This document shows, piece after piece, positions 19,411-28,024 of a DNA stretch of 64,000 bases. Source of the DNA: Acinetobacter indicus CIP 110367 (GTDB lineage: Bacteria > Pseudomonadota > Gammaproteobacteria > Pseudomonadales > Moraxellaceae); contig NZ_KI530754.1 of the NCBI RefSeq assembly GCF_000488255.1, positions 62,001 to 126,000 of the forward strand, in the 5' to 3' direction. Numbering within the stretch: position 1 is the stretch's first letter; each line of letters begins with the position of its first letter. Under the pieces are notes generated by a model. It saw nothing but the letters and a program-made list of their open reading frames with translations, made no database searches and was not told the DNA's origin. A program made the translations under genes and the position numbers.

Positions 19411-20548
19411 TATCCGCATATCGCAGGATATTAATTGATGCATTAACATCACGATTTTGGATGGTTTGGCAAACTAAGCACTTCCACTCTCGCGCAGAAA
19501 GTGTGAGAGATTGATTTAATTCACCACAGCACGAACACATTTTACTACTTGGGAAGAATCGACCAACCGAAAGTACCGATTTTCCATGCTGTTTGGCTTT
19601 ATAAATCAACTGCCTTTTAAACTCATAAAAACCCATATCGGATATAGCTCTTGCGAGTTTACGATTCCTCAACATGCCTTTAACATTCAAATCTTCAATT
19701 GCAATCACATCAAAACGTGTTACCAAATCCGTTGTGACTTGATGAAGATTATTCTTGCGTAGACAGACAATTTTATAGTGCAGGCGAGATAGCTTGGCTT
19801 TTGCTTTTTCTCGATTCTGACTACCTTTTTTCTTACGACTAAAAGACTTGTTGAGTCGTCTTAGTTTTGCAAGCTGTCTTTTAAGTGGTGCGTTAGAAGG
19901 AATAACCTCACCATTTGAAAGGGTGGCAAGATTAGAGACACCCAAATCAACACCGATACTTAAACCTGTTTTCGGTTTAAGCTTTTCGATCTGGGTGAGT
20001 TCGACAGCGATTGATACAAACCACTTACCACCTTGTTTAAATATTTTGGCCGAGAGAATTTTACCCTTATAGCGCAGATTCTCAGTCATTTTCACCCAAC
20101 CCAAATTAGGGATTTTAATAGACCGACCCTTGACGCTAAATTGATCATTTGATAATGAAAAACGGTCATCCTTGCCTTTTTTTCTTGGCTTGGGGTATCC
20201 TGATTTGCCGTTAAAAAATCTATCAAAAGCACTACCCAACTGCTTAATCGCCAACTGTGGTGCGCACTTAGTCACTTTCTTCATGAAAGGATATTTTTCA
20301 AATTTAAAAGTGTTTAGGTGTTTTCTTAATTTACTCTCTTTAGGTCTATTAAGAAGCATTTCATTCACCGCAACATCATAATACTCACACTGATCTCGAT
20401 ATTCCTTATCAGCCTTGTATTGTCGCTGCCACTCTCTTAAAGCCCAATTATACGACAAACGAGCAACACCACTTGCCTGAGCAAAATGGCTTGCTTGTTT
20501 ATTATTGGGCATCAATTCAATGATATGCCCTCGTATAAATCGACTCAT
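19391..20548 (-). CDS. tnpB: TnpB, RNA-guided RuvC-like nuclease of the IS607 element
   Basis: The 385-residue protein has the TnpB layout: an N-terminal helix-turn-helix/wedge region, RuvC-I with the catalytic Asp in GVDLGVSNLA, RuvC-II with the Glu in IAIEDLNVKGM, a CSCCG...CLVC zinc ribbon, and RuvC-III with the Asp in NRDVNASINIL. All three acidic residues are present, so it should be active. TnpB cuts DNA complementary to its omega RNA guide next to a short motif, which favours retention of the element. It follows tnpA with a four-base overlap and is translated from the same message. Confidence 0.93.
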   Translation of the reverse strand: MSRFIRGHIIELMPNNKQASHFAQASGVARLSYNWALREWQRQYKADKEYRDQCEYYDVAVNEMLLNRPKESKLRKHLNTFKFEKYPFMKKVTKCAPQLAIKQLGSAFDRFFNGKSGYPKPRKKGKDDRFSLSNDQFSVKGRSIKIPNLGWVKMTENLRYKGKILSAKIFKQGGKWFVSIAVELTQIEKLKPKTGLSIGVDLGVSNLATLSNGEVIPSNAPLKRQLAKLRRLNKSFSRKKKGSQNREKAKAKLSRLHYKIVCLRKNNLHQVTTDLVTRFDVIAIEDLNVKGMLRNRKLARAISDMGFYEFKRQLIYKAKQHGKSVLSVGRFFPSSKMCSCCGELNQSLTLSAREWKCLVCQTIQNRDVNASINILRYADKDLITA

Positions 20549-21159
20549 AGTGCTTCTTTGACCGCCTGTATTAACTTTTGGTTCTTTTTACTTCGGCTTC
20601 CATATAATCGTGCTGAAAATACAGTGATAATTTCCAGGACATCTTGAGCCAGTTCATCCTCAAAACTCAAATTTTCACCCTGATTAATAATTACAATTTC
20701 AACATTCCGAGCTTCACATAAAGCAAAAACCAATTCAGCACCAAAACGTAATAATCGATCTTTGTGGGTTAAAACCAATCGACCAATTTCATTATTAATA
20801 ATTCCATCCAAAAGAGCCTTAAGCCCTTTTTTGTGATAATTCATCCCTGAGCCTAAATCACTAATAATCTCAAATGTCCATCCCTGCTTGGCACAGTACA
20901 TTTCCAAAACTTGTTTTTCTCGCTCAAGATCAGCCTTTTGATCGTGACTAGATACTCTTGCATAAGCAATAGTTTTTCGGCTGTTCTGGATTGATAGATC
21001 ATGGATAAGTTCAGGTGTGATCTTGCTTAGATCGTAACGTCTGTGATTTTTTGGGGTTCTATCTGCGACTAAAGTGCCTTCCTCATCCCATCTTCTTAGG
21101 GTTTGGATGGAAACACCCAGTGTTTTAGCTGCAACACCAATACTAACATATCTACTCAT
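20545..21159 (-). CDS. tnpA: IS607-type serine recombinase (transposase TnpA)
   Basis: The 204-residue protein has the IS607 arrangement: an N-terminal MerR-like DNA-binding domain (VSIGVAAKTLGVSIQTLRRWDEEG) in front of a resolvase domain (TIAYARVSSHDQKADLEREK, catalytic serine in ARVSS; LVLTHKDRLLRFG; FEDELAQDVLEIITVFSARLYG). It catalyses transposition through a circular intermediate with little target preference beyond a dinucleotide. The start ATGAGTAGATATG lies within an inverted repeat with AAATAAGTAGAT, so TnpA may repress its own promoter. Confidence 0.93.
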   Translation of the reverse strand: MSRYVSIGVAAKTLGVSIQTLRRWDEEGTLVADRTPKNHRRYDLSKITPELIHDLSIQNSRKTIAYARVSSHDQKADLEREKQVLEMYCAKQGWTFEIISDLGSGMNYHKKGLKALLDGIINNEIGRLVLTHKDRLLRFGAELVFALCEARNVEIVIINQGENLSFEDELAQDVLEIITVFSARLYGSRSKKNQKLIQAVKEAL

Positions 21160-21421
21160 TTGTATATAATAATATAGAAATAAGTAGATTTCAATTAGCA
21201 GTTATTAACCCTTCCACTGCTCTGCCTGGCCCTCACAGGCTGCGACCGTATGCCGGCAGAATGTGAAGAAGCCTGGGACAAGATGGACAGCTTGAGCACA
21301 AAAATGGGGCTTTCGGAAGAACAACGTCAATTCCAGAAAAAACAGTTTGAGGCCGGAATCAAAGAAATGTCGACTGAAGATGCCAAACGCCTCTGCAGCC
21401 AGCAAACCCAGACCTTAGGCA

Positions 21422-22231
21422 TTATTGGCCAGTAGATTTTTCTGGCTCAGTCGCGCAGGCTGAATCATCAATATACGCCAGCATCGGGCCAACTGCGCGG
21501 TACTGGCGATGGCGTTTTAAGGCCGCAATATACACAGAAGATACTGAACCATCCAAGTACAGCGCATTCGGTGTCTTAAGCTGCTGCTGAAACAGCCGGG
21601 CAAAGTCATAAAAATTTATTGGCTGCTGGCTGATCACAAAATACAGGGTAGCGTCTTTCAGCCCAACGCCATTGCGGATTTTTCTGGAATCGGAATCCGG
21701 AATAAAGTTTGGGTTAATTTTTCCGTCAATCACCAGCATCGGGCCAGATTGGGTGGCATATTTCGGTTGCACATTGGCCTGCTGATACTGCTGGGTGGTC
21801 ATCAACAGTGGCTGCTTGTCCCAGGCCAGTACCCCATTCGGCTGAATCAGAAAATTGCCCCAGCCTTGGGTCTGGGTATTTAACTGGCTTACCCTCTTGC
21901 CCTCTTCAATATACAGCCCGACGGGTGCATAATCGGCATGGAACATCCCGGCATTCATGGCAAATTCCAGCTGCTGGCACGGTTGCAGATCATCCTGGAG
22001 CGCAGTGAAATAACGATAGGGCTGCTGTGCTGTATTCTTTAATACCAGCTTCAGCTGCGCCATTGATCGGATTTCCGTGACATCAAAATCACCCAGCCTA
22101 TGTTTCAGCTGCCAGCTGTAGATTTGCGCCTGTGCCTGTGCCCAGTTTGCACTGCAAGCACCCAGCAGAATCAGCAGTTTTAACAGCGGTTTGGCAGTAA
22201 CTCGTGCAAAGTACTGTCCTAACTTTTTCAT
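21422..22231 (-). CDS. DUF2233 / phosphodiester-glycosidase-like exported protein
   Basis: The 269-residue protein has an N-terminal signal peptide (MKKLGQYFARVTAKPLLKLLILLGACSANWAQAQA) and a NAGPA/DUF2233 domain: AMNAGMFHADYAPVGLYIEEGK, NFLIQPNGVLAWD, TQSGPMLVIDGKINP and NALYLDGSVSS. Relatives include E. coli YigE and the mammalian uncovering enzyme that removes N-acetylglucosamine from phosphodiesters. It probably acts in the periplasm on an envelope sugar-phosphate diester, but the substrate is unknown. A 17-residue longer frame (from 22282) is less likely because it would bury the signal peptide. Confidence 0.82.
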   Translation of the reverse strand: MKKLGQYFARVTAKPLLKLLILLGACSANWAQAQAQIYSWQLKHRLGDFDVTEIRSMAQLKLVLKNTAQQPYRYFTALQDDLQPCQQLEFAMNAGMFHADYAPVGLYIEEGKRVSQLNTQTQGWGNFLIQPNGVLAWDKQPLLMTTQQYQQANVQPKYATQSGPMLVIDGKINPNFIPDSDSRKIRNGVGLKDATLYFVISQQPINFYDFARLFQQQLKTPNALYLDGSVSSVYIAALKRHRQYRAVGPMLAYIDDSACATEPEKSTGQ

Positions 22232-22354
22232 TGCATCTGTTCCCTGTTCATCGTTGTATAATTCAGCCATTCTTGTCGCCACCCTGTCGATTCTTGTGCC
22301 AAGAAGCAGTACACTAGAGCTTTAAAATACACCTGTCACTTTACTAATGTCACA

Positions 22355-22885
22355 ATGCTCAAGCAGAACACACGGTTCCCTTTAGGGGCGCATCTGATTG
22401 TCAAACATTTCGGCTACACCCACCACGGGATTTATGCCGGACGTGGTCGTGTTATTCATTATTCCGGTTTTGCGCATTTATTTAAAAAACATCCCATCGA
22501 AATCACCAGCCTAGACAAGTTCAGTCATGGCAAACCGGTGCATGTGCAGCATTATGATCAACCCAAATATAAAGGCCGTAAAGTGGTGCGCCGGATGCGT
22601 TCACGGATGCATGAAAATAATTATCACCTGATTATCAACAACTGCGAACATTTATGCACCTGGGCCATTACCGGCGTGGAAAGCAGTCCGCAAGTCTTCC
22701 GGATGATGAACCGCTTAACCACCATTGGTTATGTCAGCTCCTTAATGAGCTATATGAACAGCATGATGCTGACCCTGACCACCACCTGTTTTGCCCTGGT
22801 GCTGTATATTAAAAAGAAATTGCGCGACAAAGCCAAAATGCAGATGCCGACCCATCTGTTTTATAAACACGATGAAAAGAAATAA
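22355..22885 (+). CDS. LRAT-domain (NlpC/P60-related) protein with C-terminal membrane segment
   Basis: The 176-residue protein has the lecithin:retinol acyltransferase fold. His24 in THHGIYAG, His35 in VIHYSG and Cys97 in the NNCEHLC motif form the usual catalytic set of this permuted papain-like family. A hydrophobic stretch at about residues 130-152 (SSLMSYMNSMMLTLTTTCFALVLYI) looks like a membrane anchor followed by a basic tail. Eukaryotic relatives transfer acyl groups from phospholipids; bacterial members may be thiol acyltransferases or lipid hydrolases. The partner is unknown. It is divergent from the DUF2233 gene, and no clear ribosome site is seen. Confidence 0.82.
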   Translation: MLKQNTRFPLGAHLIVKHFGYTHHGIYAGRGRVIHYSGFAHLFKKHPIEITSLDKFSHGKPVHVQHYDQPKYKGRKVVRRMRSRMHENNYHLIINNCEHLCTWAITGVESSPQVFRMMNRLTTIGYVSSLMSYMNSMMLTLTTTCFALVLYIKKKLRDKAKMQMPTHLFYKHDEKK

Positions 22886-22919
22886 CACACCGGATCATCT
22901 GTAAATCAAATTTTTTTTA

Positions 22920-22927
22920 ATTTAACG
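22920..22927. repeat. Left copy of the IS66 target duplication (ATTTAACG)
   Basis: ATTTAACG abuts the element's first bases GTAAGCGTCC. The identical octamer follows the other end at 25461-25468. Eight bases is the usual duplication for IS66. Confidence 0.92.
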
Positions 22928-22958
22928 GTAAGCGTCCGCTGAACCCCATGCCTATTTT

Positions 22959-24584
22959 TTAATTTGAGTTGGATTTCCAGCGATGTGGCAGTAATTCTTC
23001 TATTTGGGTCGCTTTATGCGTCGGCAGCCTTTTCAGCGCATCACTTAAATAGGCATACGGATCCAAGCCATTCAGCTTTGCTGACTGGATTAAAGTCATG
23101 ATATTCGCCGCTCGCTGGCCGCTGCGCAGCGAGCCAGCAAACAGCCAGTTCTTGCGCCCTAAGGCCCAAGGTCGCATTTGATTCTCTACCCAATTGTTGC
23201 ATATCGGTAGATTGCCATCATCCAGATAACGGCTTAAGGCTGGCCAACGCTTCAGAGTGTAATTGATAGCCTTGGCGGTAGGAGAACTCGATGGCACTGT
23301 CAGATGATGTTGGTTGAGCCATTCATATAGTTGTTGCATCACTGGTTGACTATACTGTTGTCGGTATTCGCGGCGGTCTTCCGCTGTACCATCGGTCTTT
23401 TTCCTGAGTTCTGCTTCTATCGCATACAGTTTCTGAATCAGCACTAATGCCTGTTCAGCGACCTGACTTTTCCCAGTTACATGCAGTTCATGGAATTTAC
23501 GACGTGCATGGGCCATGCAGCCCACCTCAATGACCTGGCCTGATTTAAAGCGTGCTTTATAACCACTGTAATCATCACAGACTAGATAACCCTGCCAGCC
23601 TTTCAAGAACTCTGCAGCATGCTGGCCTGAACGACTATCCTGAAAGTCATAGATCACCGCCTGAACTGGATTGTACTGTGTAGTGGCATAGGCCCAGACA
23701 TAACCTTTCTTCGGTTTTTTATCATTCTCACCCATCCGCATGATGGTGACCGGTGTTTCATCTGCATGCAGCACCTGCTGTTGTAGTACCACCTCTTTTA
23801 AGGCATTGGCCAGAGGTTCCAGTTCTACACCGCAGCGACCTATCCAGTCAGATAAAGTTGATCTAGAAAGTTCGATTCCCGCCCGCTGATAGATCAGACG
23901 TTGACGGTACAGCGGCAAATGATCGGCATATTTCGATACCAAAACATGGCTGAGCAGTTCAGGTGAAGCAATGCCTTTATCAATCACATAGGCGGGCATC
24001 GCTTGCTGAGTCAGAGTGTCACACTGATCACAGACCCATTTACCACGCACATGCTGTTCCTTATAGAACTGTGCCGGTCTGAAATGCAGTTTTTCACTGA
24101 CATCTTCGCCGATACGACGGAGTTGGCAGCCACAAGCACATTGGGTTGATGCAGGTTCATGCTCAATACGGATGGTGTGTAGATGATCTGGCAGTGGTCG
24201 ACGTTTAGGTTTATTGGTTTTGGCTTTCTGTGTCACTGCATCGGTTTTATCTGCATTTAGCCGTTCCAGTTCTAGATCAACCGCGGCAATATCTTCTTCA
24301 ACCGCTTCATCCCACAGGTGGATTTGTTTTGCAGTGAGATGTTCGTTTTTACTGCCGAATTTGTGCTGTTTAAATAGTGCGAGTTCATGCTCGTATTTTT
24401 GATTGAGAATAGAAAGATGTTGAACTTTAGAATCTAATTGCTGATTGGTGACTTCAAGATGTTGAACTCTGGCATCTAATTGCTGGTTTGATTGTGCTAG
24501 AGACTGATGCTGCAGTGCCAACTGTCTGGTGAATTCCAGCAGTTGTTCATGGGTCAGTTGGCTTAAGTCAGGCAGCGTATTCAT
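22959..24584 (-). CDS. tnpC: IS66 transposase (TnpC)
   Basis: The 541-residue protein is the DDE transposase of IS66. It has an N-terminal coiled coil with repeated QQLDxxVQHL-type heptads (residues ~30-75), a cysteine zinc-binding motif (CACGC...CDQC), and the catalytic core with HADETPV, VCDDYSGYK and the glutamate in NNWVENQMRPWALGRKNWLF. It is the third gene of the element, separated from tnpB by about 75 bases. Length is normal for the family. Confidence 0.95.
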   Translation of the reverse strand: MNTLPDLSQLTHEQLLEFTRQLALQHQSLAQSNQQLDARVQHLEVTNQQLDSKVQHLSILNQKYEHELALFKQHKFGSKNEHLTAKQIHLWDEAVEEDIAAVDLELERLNADKTDAVTQKAKTNKPKRRPLPDHLHTIRIEHEPASTQCACGCQLRRIGEDVSEKLHFRPAQFYKEQHVRGKWVCDQCDTLTQQAMPAYVIDKGIASPELLSHVLVSKYADHLPLYRQRLIYQRAGIELSRSTLSDWIGRCGVELEPLANALKEVVLQQQVLHADETPVTIMRMGENDKKPKKGYVWAYATTQYNPVQAVIYDFQDSRSGQHAAEFLKGWQGYLVCDDYSGYKARFKSGQVIEVGCMAHARRKFHELHVTGKSQVAEQALVLIQKLYAIEAELRKKTDGTAEDRREYRQQYSQPVMQQLYEWLNQHHLTVPSSSPTAKAINYTLKRWPALSRYLDDGNLPICNNWVENQMRPWALGRKNWLFAGSLRSGQRAANIMTLIQSAKLNGLDPYAYLSDALKRLPTHKATQIEELLPHRWKSNSN

Positions 24585-24658
24585 GACCGCAGTATGCCTG
24601 AGGTCATGAGAAGAATGAAATAGAACGTTTGGAGAATAGCAGAATGGAACAGCCTGGT

Positions 24659-24994
24659 TTAAAGCATCGTCACCACCTGCTGTCGTCCAATGCGCTGCCA
24701 GGGCAAACCTTGGATCAGTGCCTGTAACTGTTCCGGGCTGAGGGCCACGGTTTCACCTTGGTGAACTTGAGCCCAGTGAAATTTGCCCTGTTCCAGCCGC
24801 CGGGCACACAGCCAGATGCCCAGTCCATCATGTACCAACACTTTCATGCGATGGCCACGTTTATTACAGAACAGGTAAGCACAATGCGGTTTAATGTAGC
24901 CAAAGGCTCTCACCACCTGAGCCATGACAGTATCCATTCCTGCTCGCATATCCATGGGCTGGGTAGAGAGCCAGATCTCATCAATGCGGATCAT
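24659..24994 (-). CDS. tnpB: IS66 accessory protein TnpB (IS66 Orf2)
   Basis: The 111-residue protein is the IS66 Orf2 protein (MIRIDEIWLSTQPMDMRAGMDT, later LFCNKRGHRMKVLVHDGLG and RRLEQGKFHW). It is needed for IS66 transposition but has no known enzymatic motif, and it is unrelated to the RuvC-type TnpB of the IS607 element. The ATG at 24994 overlaps the tnpA stop by four bases, which points to translational coupling. Confidence 0.93.
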   Translation of the reverse strand: MIRIDEIWLSTQPMDMRAGMDTVMAQVVRAFGYIKPHCAYLFCNKRGHRMKVLVHDGLGIWLCARRLEQGKFHWAQVHQGETVALSPEQLQALIQGLPWQRIGRQQVVTML

Positions 24995-25374
24995 GTTGCA
25001 AGTGCCTTGAGTAATTCTGCTAAAGCAGATATTTCTGATACTTGCCATTTCAAGCCAATTTCTGCTTTTGAGTGGGGTAAAGTAATTTTAACTTTTAACA
25101 TGTCAGTAGGAGTAGGATCTAATGGTGCAGAGCAAGATAAGGCAATAAATGCAGGTTTATTCGGTAGTGGTGAGCGATCATTCCCTGGCTTAGCATCAAT
25201 TAAGCGAATCCATTTGGATACAAGATTTGTATTCAATCCATGTTGCAAAGCGACTGAAGCAATTGAAACGTCCGGTGCTTTACAAGCCTGAACGATCTGC
25301 TGTTTAAATTCAGCACTGTATGTTCTTCGTTTTTTCGCAAGAGATGCGATGGATGTCTGATTATTTGTAGTCAT
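24991..25374 (-). CDS. tnpA: IS66 accessory protein TnpA (IS3/IS66 Orf1-like)
   Basis: The 127-residue protein has an N-terminal helix-turn-helix of the IS66 Orf1 type (RRTYSAEFKQQIVQACKAPDVSIASVALQHGLNTNLVSKWI) and a less conserved C-terminal half. It probably binds the element ends. It is the first gene of the three-gene transcript starting just inside the right inverted repeat. Confidence 0.92.
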   Translation of the reverse strand: MTTNNQTSIASLAKKRRTYSAEFKQQIVQACKAPDVSIASVALQHGLNTNLVSKWIRLIDAKPGNDRSPLPNKPAFIALSCSAPLDPTPTDMLKVKITLPHSKAEIGLKWQVSEISALAELLKALAT

Positions 25375-25460
25375 AAATTTAAGTCCCCACTTGTTTCTAA
25401 GTGGGGACTAAATTAAGGCTTATAGGATGAATTCAGAAGGTGTGTTCAGCGGACGCTTAC

Positions 25461-25468
25461 ATTTAACG
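25461..25468. repeat. Right copy of the IS66 target duplication (ATTTAACG)
   Basis: ATTTAACG follows the right terminal repeat and is identical to the left copy at 22920-22927. Confidence 0.92.
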
Positions 25469-25512
25469 TGCTACTTCCTTTCAACGTTTACTTTCCATTT
25501 TCAACACCGCAT

Positions 25513-25543
25513 AAAAAAGCCCGCTGAGTCCAGCAGGCTTTTT
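25513..25543 (-). terminator. Terminator of glnS
   Basis: AAAAAGCCCGCTG and CAGCAGGCTTTTT form a stem with one mismatch and a four-base loop. On the minus strand a T run follows, matching the end of glnS. Confidence 0.85.
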
Positions 25544-25566
25544 CAATCATCTAGCAAAATGCGCTT

Positions 25567-27291
25567 TTATTTGCCCGGTTTGAAGCTGTCTTTTAAGTCC
25601 AGAATACGGTTAAACACTGGTGTTTCGCTGGAATGATCATACTGATCTGCCACGAAATAACCTTCACGTTCAAACTGGAAACGATCTTCTGCTTGCGCTT
25701 GCGCTAAAGCCGGCTCAATAACCGCTTGTACCACTTTCAATGAGTCCGGATTCAGATTCGCCAGGAAGTCATCGCCGACTTCTGGGTCAGATTCGGTGAA
25801 CAGACGGTCGTAAATACGCACTTCAGCTTTCACGCCTTTAGTGGCAGATACCCAGTGAATCACGCCTTTTACTTTACGGCCTTCCGGATTCTTACCTAAA
25901 GTTTCAGGGTCGATTGAACATTTCAGCTCAATAATTTCACCCTTGTCATCTTTAATGATTTCGTCGCACTTGATCACATAAGCATGACGTAAACGCACTT
26001 CACCGCCCGGAATCAGACGTTTAAAGCCTTTTGGTGGCTCTTCTTCGAAATCTTTACGGTCAATATAGATTTCAGAGGTGAGCGGAATGACACGCTCGCC
26101 CATATCTACGTTTGGATGGCGCGAATGAGTCAGATCCATTTCTGCTGGCAGATTGGTTAACGTCACTTTTAATGGATTCAGCACGGCCATACCACGCGCT
26201 GCGGTATTTTCTAGCGACTGACGGATGCAGTATTCCAGCATTGCCACATCGACAATCCCGTCAGACTTCGACACACCAACGCGCTTACAGAAATCACGCA
26301 AGCCTTCCGGAGTAAAGCCACGACGACGCATACCCACTACAGTTGGCATACGCGGGTCGTCCCAACCCTTAACAAAACCACCTTCCACCAGACGGCGCAG
26401 CTTACGCTTTGAGGTAATGGTGTAATCGACGTTTAAACGGCTGGATTCATACTGACGTGGTACCGCCGCTGATTTTACCTTTTCCACCACCCAGTCATAG
26501 AACGGACGGTGATCCTGGAATTCAAGCGTACACAGTGAATGAGTAATGCCTTCAATCGCATCGGATAATGGATGCGCATAGTCGTACATTGGGTACATTT
26601 TCCATTTGTCACCGGTCTGGTGATGCTCGGAATGTAGCACACGGTACAAAATTGGGTCACGCATATGTACGTTTGGCGATGCCATATCAATTTTGGCACG
26701 CAATACCGCCTGACCTTCGCCCAGCGCACCATTACGCATCTGTTCAAAACGCGCCAGGTTGTCTTCTACAGACGCATCACGGTATGGTGAGTTTTTACCC
26801 GGCTCGACAAATGAACCACGATTCAGCTTGATTTCTTCAGGAGTTTGCAAATCGACATAGGCATCACCCTGTTCAATTAACTGCACCGCCCAGCTATACA
26901 GCTGGTCAAAATAGCTTGATGCATAGCGTGGCTCGCCATTCCAGTTAAAGCCCAACCATTTCACGTCATTGGCAATACCATCTACATATTCTTGTTCTTC
27001 GGCATCCGGGTTGGTATCGTCAAAACGTAAGTTACATAAACCGTTAAATTCTTCGGCAATCCCGAAATTCAGGCAAATTGCTTTCACGTGACCAATATGT
27101 AAGTAACCGTTCGGTTCTGGTGGAAAACGTGTGATCACTTTTTCAGTACGGCCTGCTGCCAGATCATCGGTAATGACCTGACGCACAAAATCTAAGCCCG
27201 GCTGTTGTTCTTGCTGCGCAGCATCGACAGAGGCATGGTTACTTGGTGTCGGGGTGTTAGGCAGAGATGAAACAGCATCATTCGGCTTCAT
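25567..27291 (-). CDS. glnS: Glutamine--tRNA ligase
   Basis: The 574-residue class I synthetase charges tRNA-Gln with glutamine. The HIGH signature is in [15 protein letters not shown] and the KMSKS-equivalent is [10 protein letters not shown]. The family block [19 protein letters not shown] and the anticodon-binding beta-barrel region are present to the C-terminus. About 30 residues precede the conserved [16 protein letters not shown] start, rich in Ser, Pro, Asn and Gln; this is longer than in E. coli (554 residues). No better start with a ribosome site is visible, so the extension is kept. It is a single gene with its own terminator. Confidence 0.96.
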   Translation of the reverse strand: MKPNDAVSSLPNTPTPSNHASVDAAQQEQQPGLDFVRQVITDDLAAGRTEKVITRFPPEPNGYLHIGHVKAICLNFGIAEEFNGLCNLRFDDTNPDAEEQEYVDGIANDVKWLGFNWNGEPRYASSYFDQLYSWAVQLIEQGDAYVDLQTPEEIKLNRGSFVEPGKNSPYRDASVEDNLARFEQMRNGALGEGQAVLRAKIDMASPNVHMRDPILYRVLHSEHHQTGDKWKMYPMYDYAHPLSDAIEGITHSLCTLEFQDHRPFYDWVVEKVKSAAVPRQYESSRLNVDYTITSKRKLRRLVEGGFVKGWDDPRMPTVVGMRRRGFTPEGLRDFCKRVGVSKSDGIVDVAMLEYCIRQSLENTAARGMAVLNPLKVTLTNLPAEMDLTHSRHPNVDMGERVIPLTSEIYIDRKDFEEEPPKGFKRLIPGGEVRLRHAYVIKCDEIIKDDKGEIIELKCSIDPETLGKNPEGRKVKGVIHWVSATKGVKAEVRIYDRLFTESDPEVGDDFLANLNPDSLKVVQAVIEPALAQAQAEDRFQFEREGYFVADQYDHSSETPVFNRILDLKDSFKPGK

Positions 27292-27457
27292 AGTTAATAA
27301 ATCACTTCTAGATAAAAATTTAGGATAATTAAAACGCTATTCCCACTTTTTAACAAAGAAAATAACGTTTTTACTTGCCTTGTAGTTTACAGTTTGCTTA
27401 TGCTTCTCTCAACCAAAAAACCCATGGCTTTTTTGTCCATGATTAGGAGATAACACA

Positions 27458-27967
27458 ATGAGTTTTCCTCAAGTCGAATTAAACACCAACAAAGGTCGTA
27501 TTGTTCTTGAGCTTAACACTGAAAAAGCACCTAAAACTGCTGAGAACTTCCTTCAATACGTTCGTGACGGTTTCTATGATGGCGTAATTTTCCACCGTGT
27601 CATCGATGGTTTCATGATTCAAGGCGGCGGCTTTGATGAAAACTTCAAAGAAAAAGCAACCCGTGATTCAATCGAAAACGAAGCAGACAACGGTCTGAGC
27701 AATGACGAAGGGACCATTGCAATGGCGCGTACCCAGGCTCCGCACTCTGCATCTGCTCAATTCTTCATTAACGTGAAAAACAACTCCTTCCTGAACCACA
27801 CGGGCAAAACTGCACAAGGTTGGGGTTATGCCGTATTTGGTAAAGTAGTTGAAGGTATGGATGTAGTTGCTGAAATCAAAGGCGTACGTACAGGCAACCG
27901 TGGTTACCACGCTGATGTTCCACTAGAAAATGTGGTGATTGAATCTGCCAAGATCATTTCTGAATAA
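27458..27967 (+). CDS. ppiB: Peptidyl-prolyl cis-trans isomerase B (cyclophilin)
   Basis: The 169-residue cyclophilin has the active-site stretch [15 protein letters not shown] (here VIFHRV), [20 protein letters not shown] and the [12 protein letters not shown] end. There is no signal peptide, so it is the cytoplasmic PpiB rather than periplasmic PpiA. It speeds isomerisation of proline peptide bonds. AGGAGA lies eight bases before the ATG. lpxH follows 57 bases later on the same strand without a terminator, as commonly seen for ppiB-lpxH. Confidence 0.96.
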   Translation: MSFPQVELNTNKGRIVLELNTEKAPKTAENFLQYVRDGFYDGVIFHRVIDGFMIQGGGFDENFKEKATRDSIENEADNGLSNDEGTIAMARTQAPHSASAQFFINVKNNSFLNHTGKTAQGWGYAVFGKVVEGMDVVAEIKGVRTGNRGYHADVPLENVVIESAKIISE

Positions 27968-28024
27968 GAATCCCTCTCAACCTCCCTTTATTTAAGAGCG
28001 TTGGGAGATTCCAAGGAAAAGATT

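Larger units (their letters stand above)
19248..21210 (-). mobile_element. IS607-family element with tnpA and tnpB
   Basis: The element of about 1.96 kb carries a serine-recombinase tnpA and an RuvC-type tnpB, both on the minus strand and overlapping by four bases. Restoring the host frame places the ends at a CC (GG on the other strand) shared by both junctions, without a longer target duplication, as expected for IS607. The left end has two tandem copies of AACCTACTCA (19257-19276). The right end has a related TCTACTCATT and, facing it, AAATAAGTAGATT around the tnpA start. These shared TACTCA motifs are likely recombinase sites. Both genes look intact. Confidence 0.88.
19215..21435 (+). pseudogene. 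Small lipoprotein gene split by an IS607-type element
   Basis: AAGGA and an ATG at 19215 begin a frame reading MMNNKMIGALT that stops just inside the element. The other part resumes at 21211 as LPLLCLALTGCDRMPAECEEAWDK and ends at 21435. Joining base 19247 to 21211 restores an 85-residue lipoprotein: a basic N-terminus, a hydrophobic core, lipobox LTGC, and a helical, charged body with two further cysteines. The function is unknown. The insertion lies inside the signal peptide, so neither part can be exported as before. The 3' end overlaps the convergent DUF2233 gene by 14 bases. Confidence 0.85.
22928..25460 (-). mobile_element. Complete IS66-family insertion sequence
   Basis: The 2533-bp element is bounded by inverted ends GTAAGCGTCCGCTGAAC (22928-22944) and its complement (25444-25460). 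It carries the three IS66 genes tnpA, tnpB and tnpC in order on the minus strand. An exact 8-bp duplication ATTTAACG flanks it. All three frames are open, so the element looks functional and fairly recent. It landed between the LRAT gene and the terminator of glnS and breaks no gene. Confidence 0.95.

Noticed and set aside
19248-21210. TnpB as part of a CRISPR-Cas system
   Set aside because: No repeat-spacer array or adaptation genes occur nearby; the tnpA neighbour and element ends show a transposon.
24758-25291. 177-codon frame opposite the IS66 accessory genes
   Set aside because: It overlaps tnpA and tnpB of a complete IS66 element, both of which have clear family matches.
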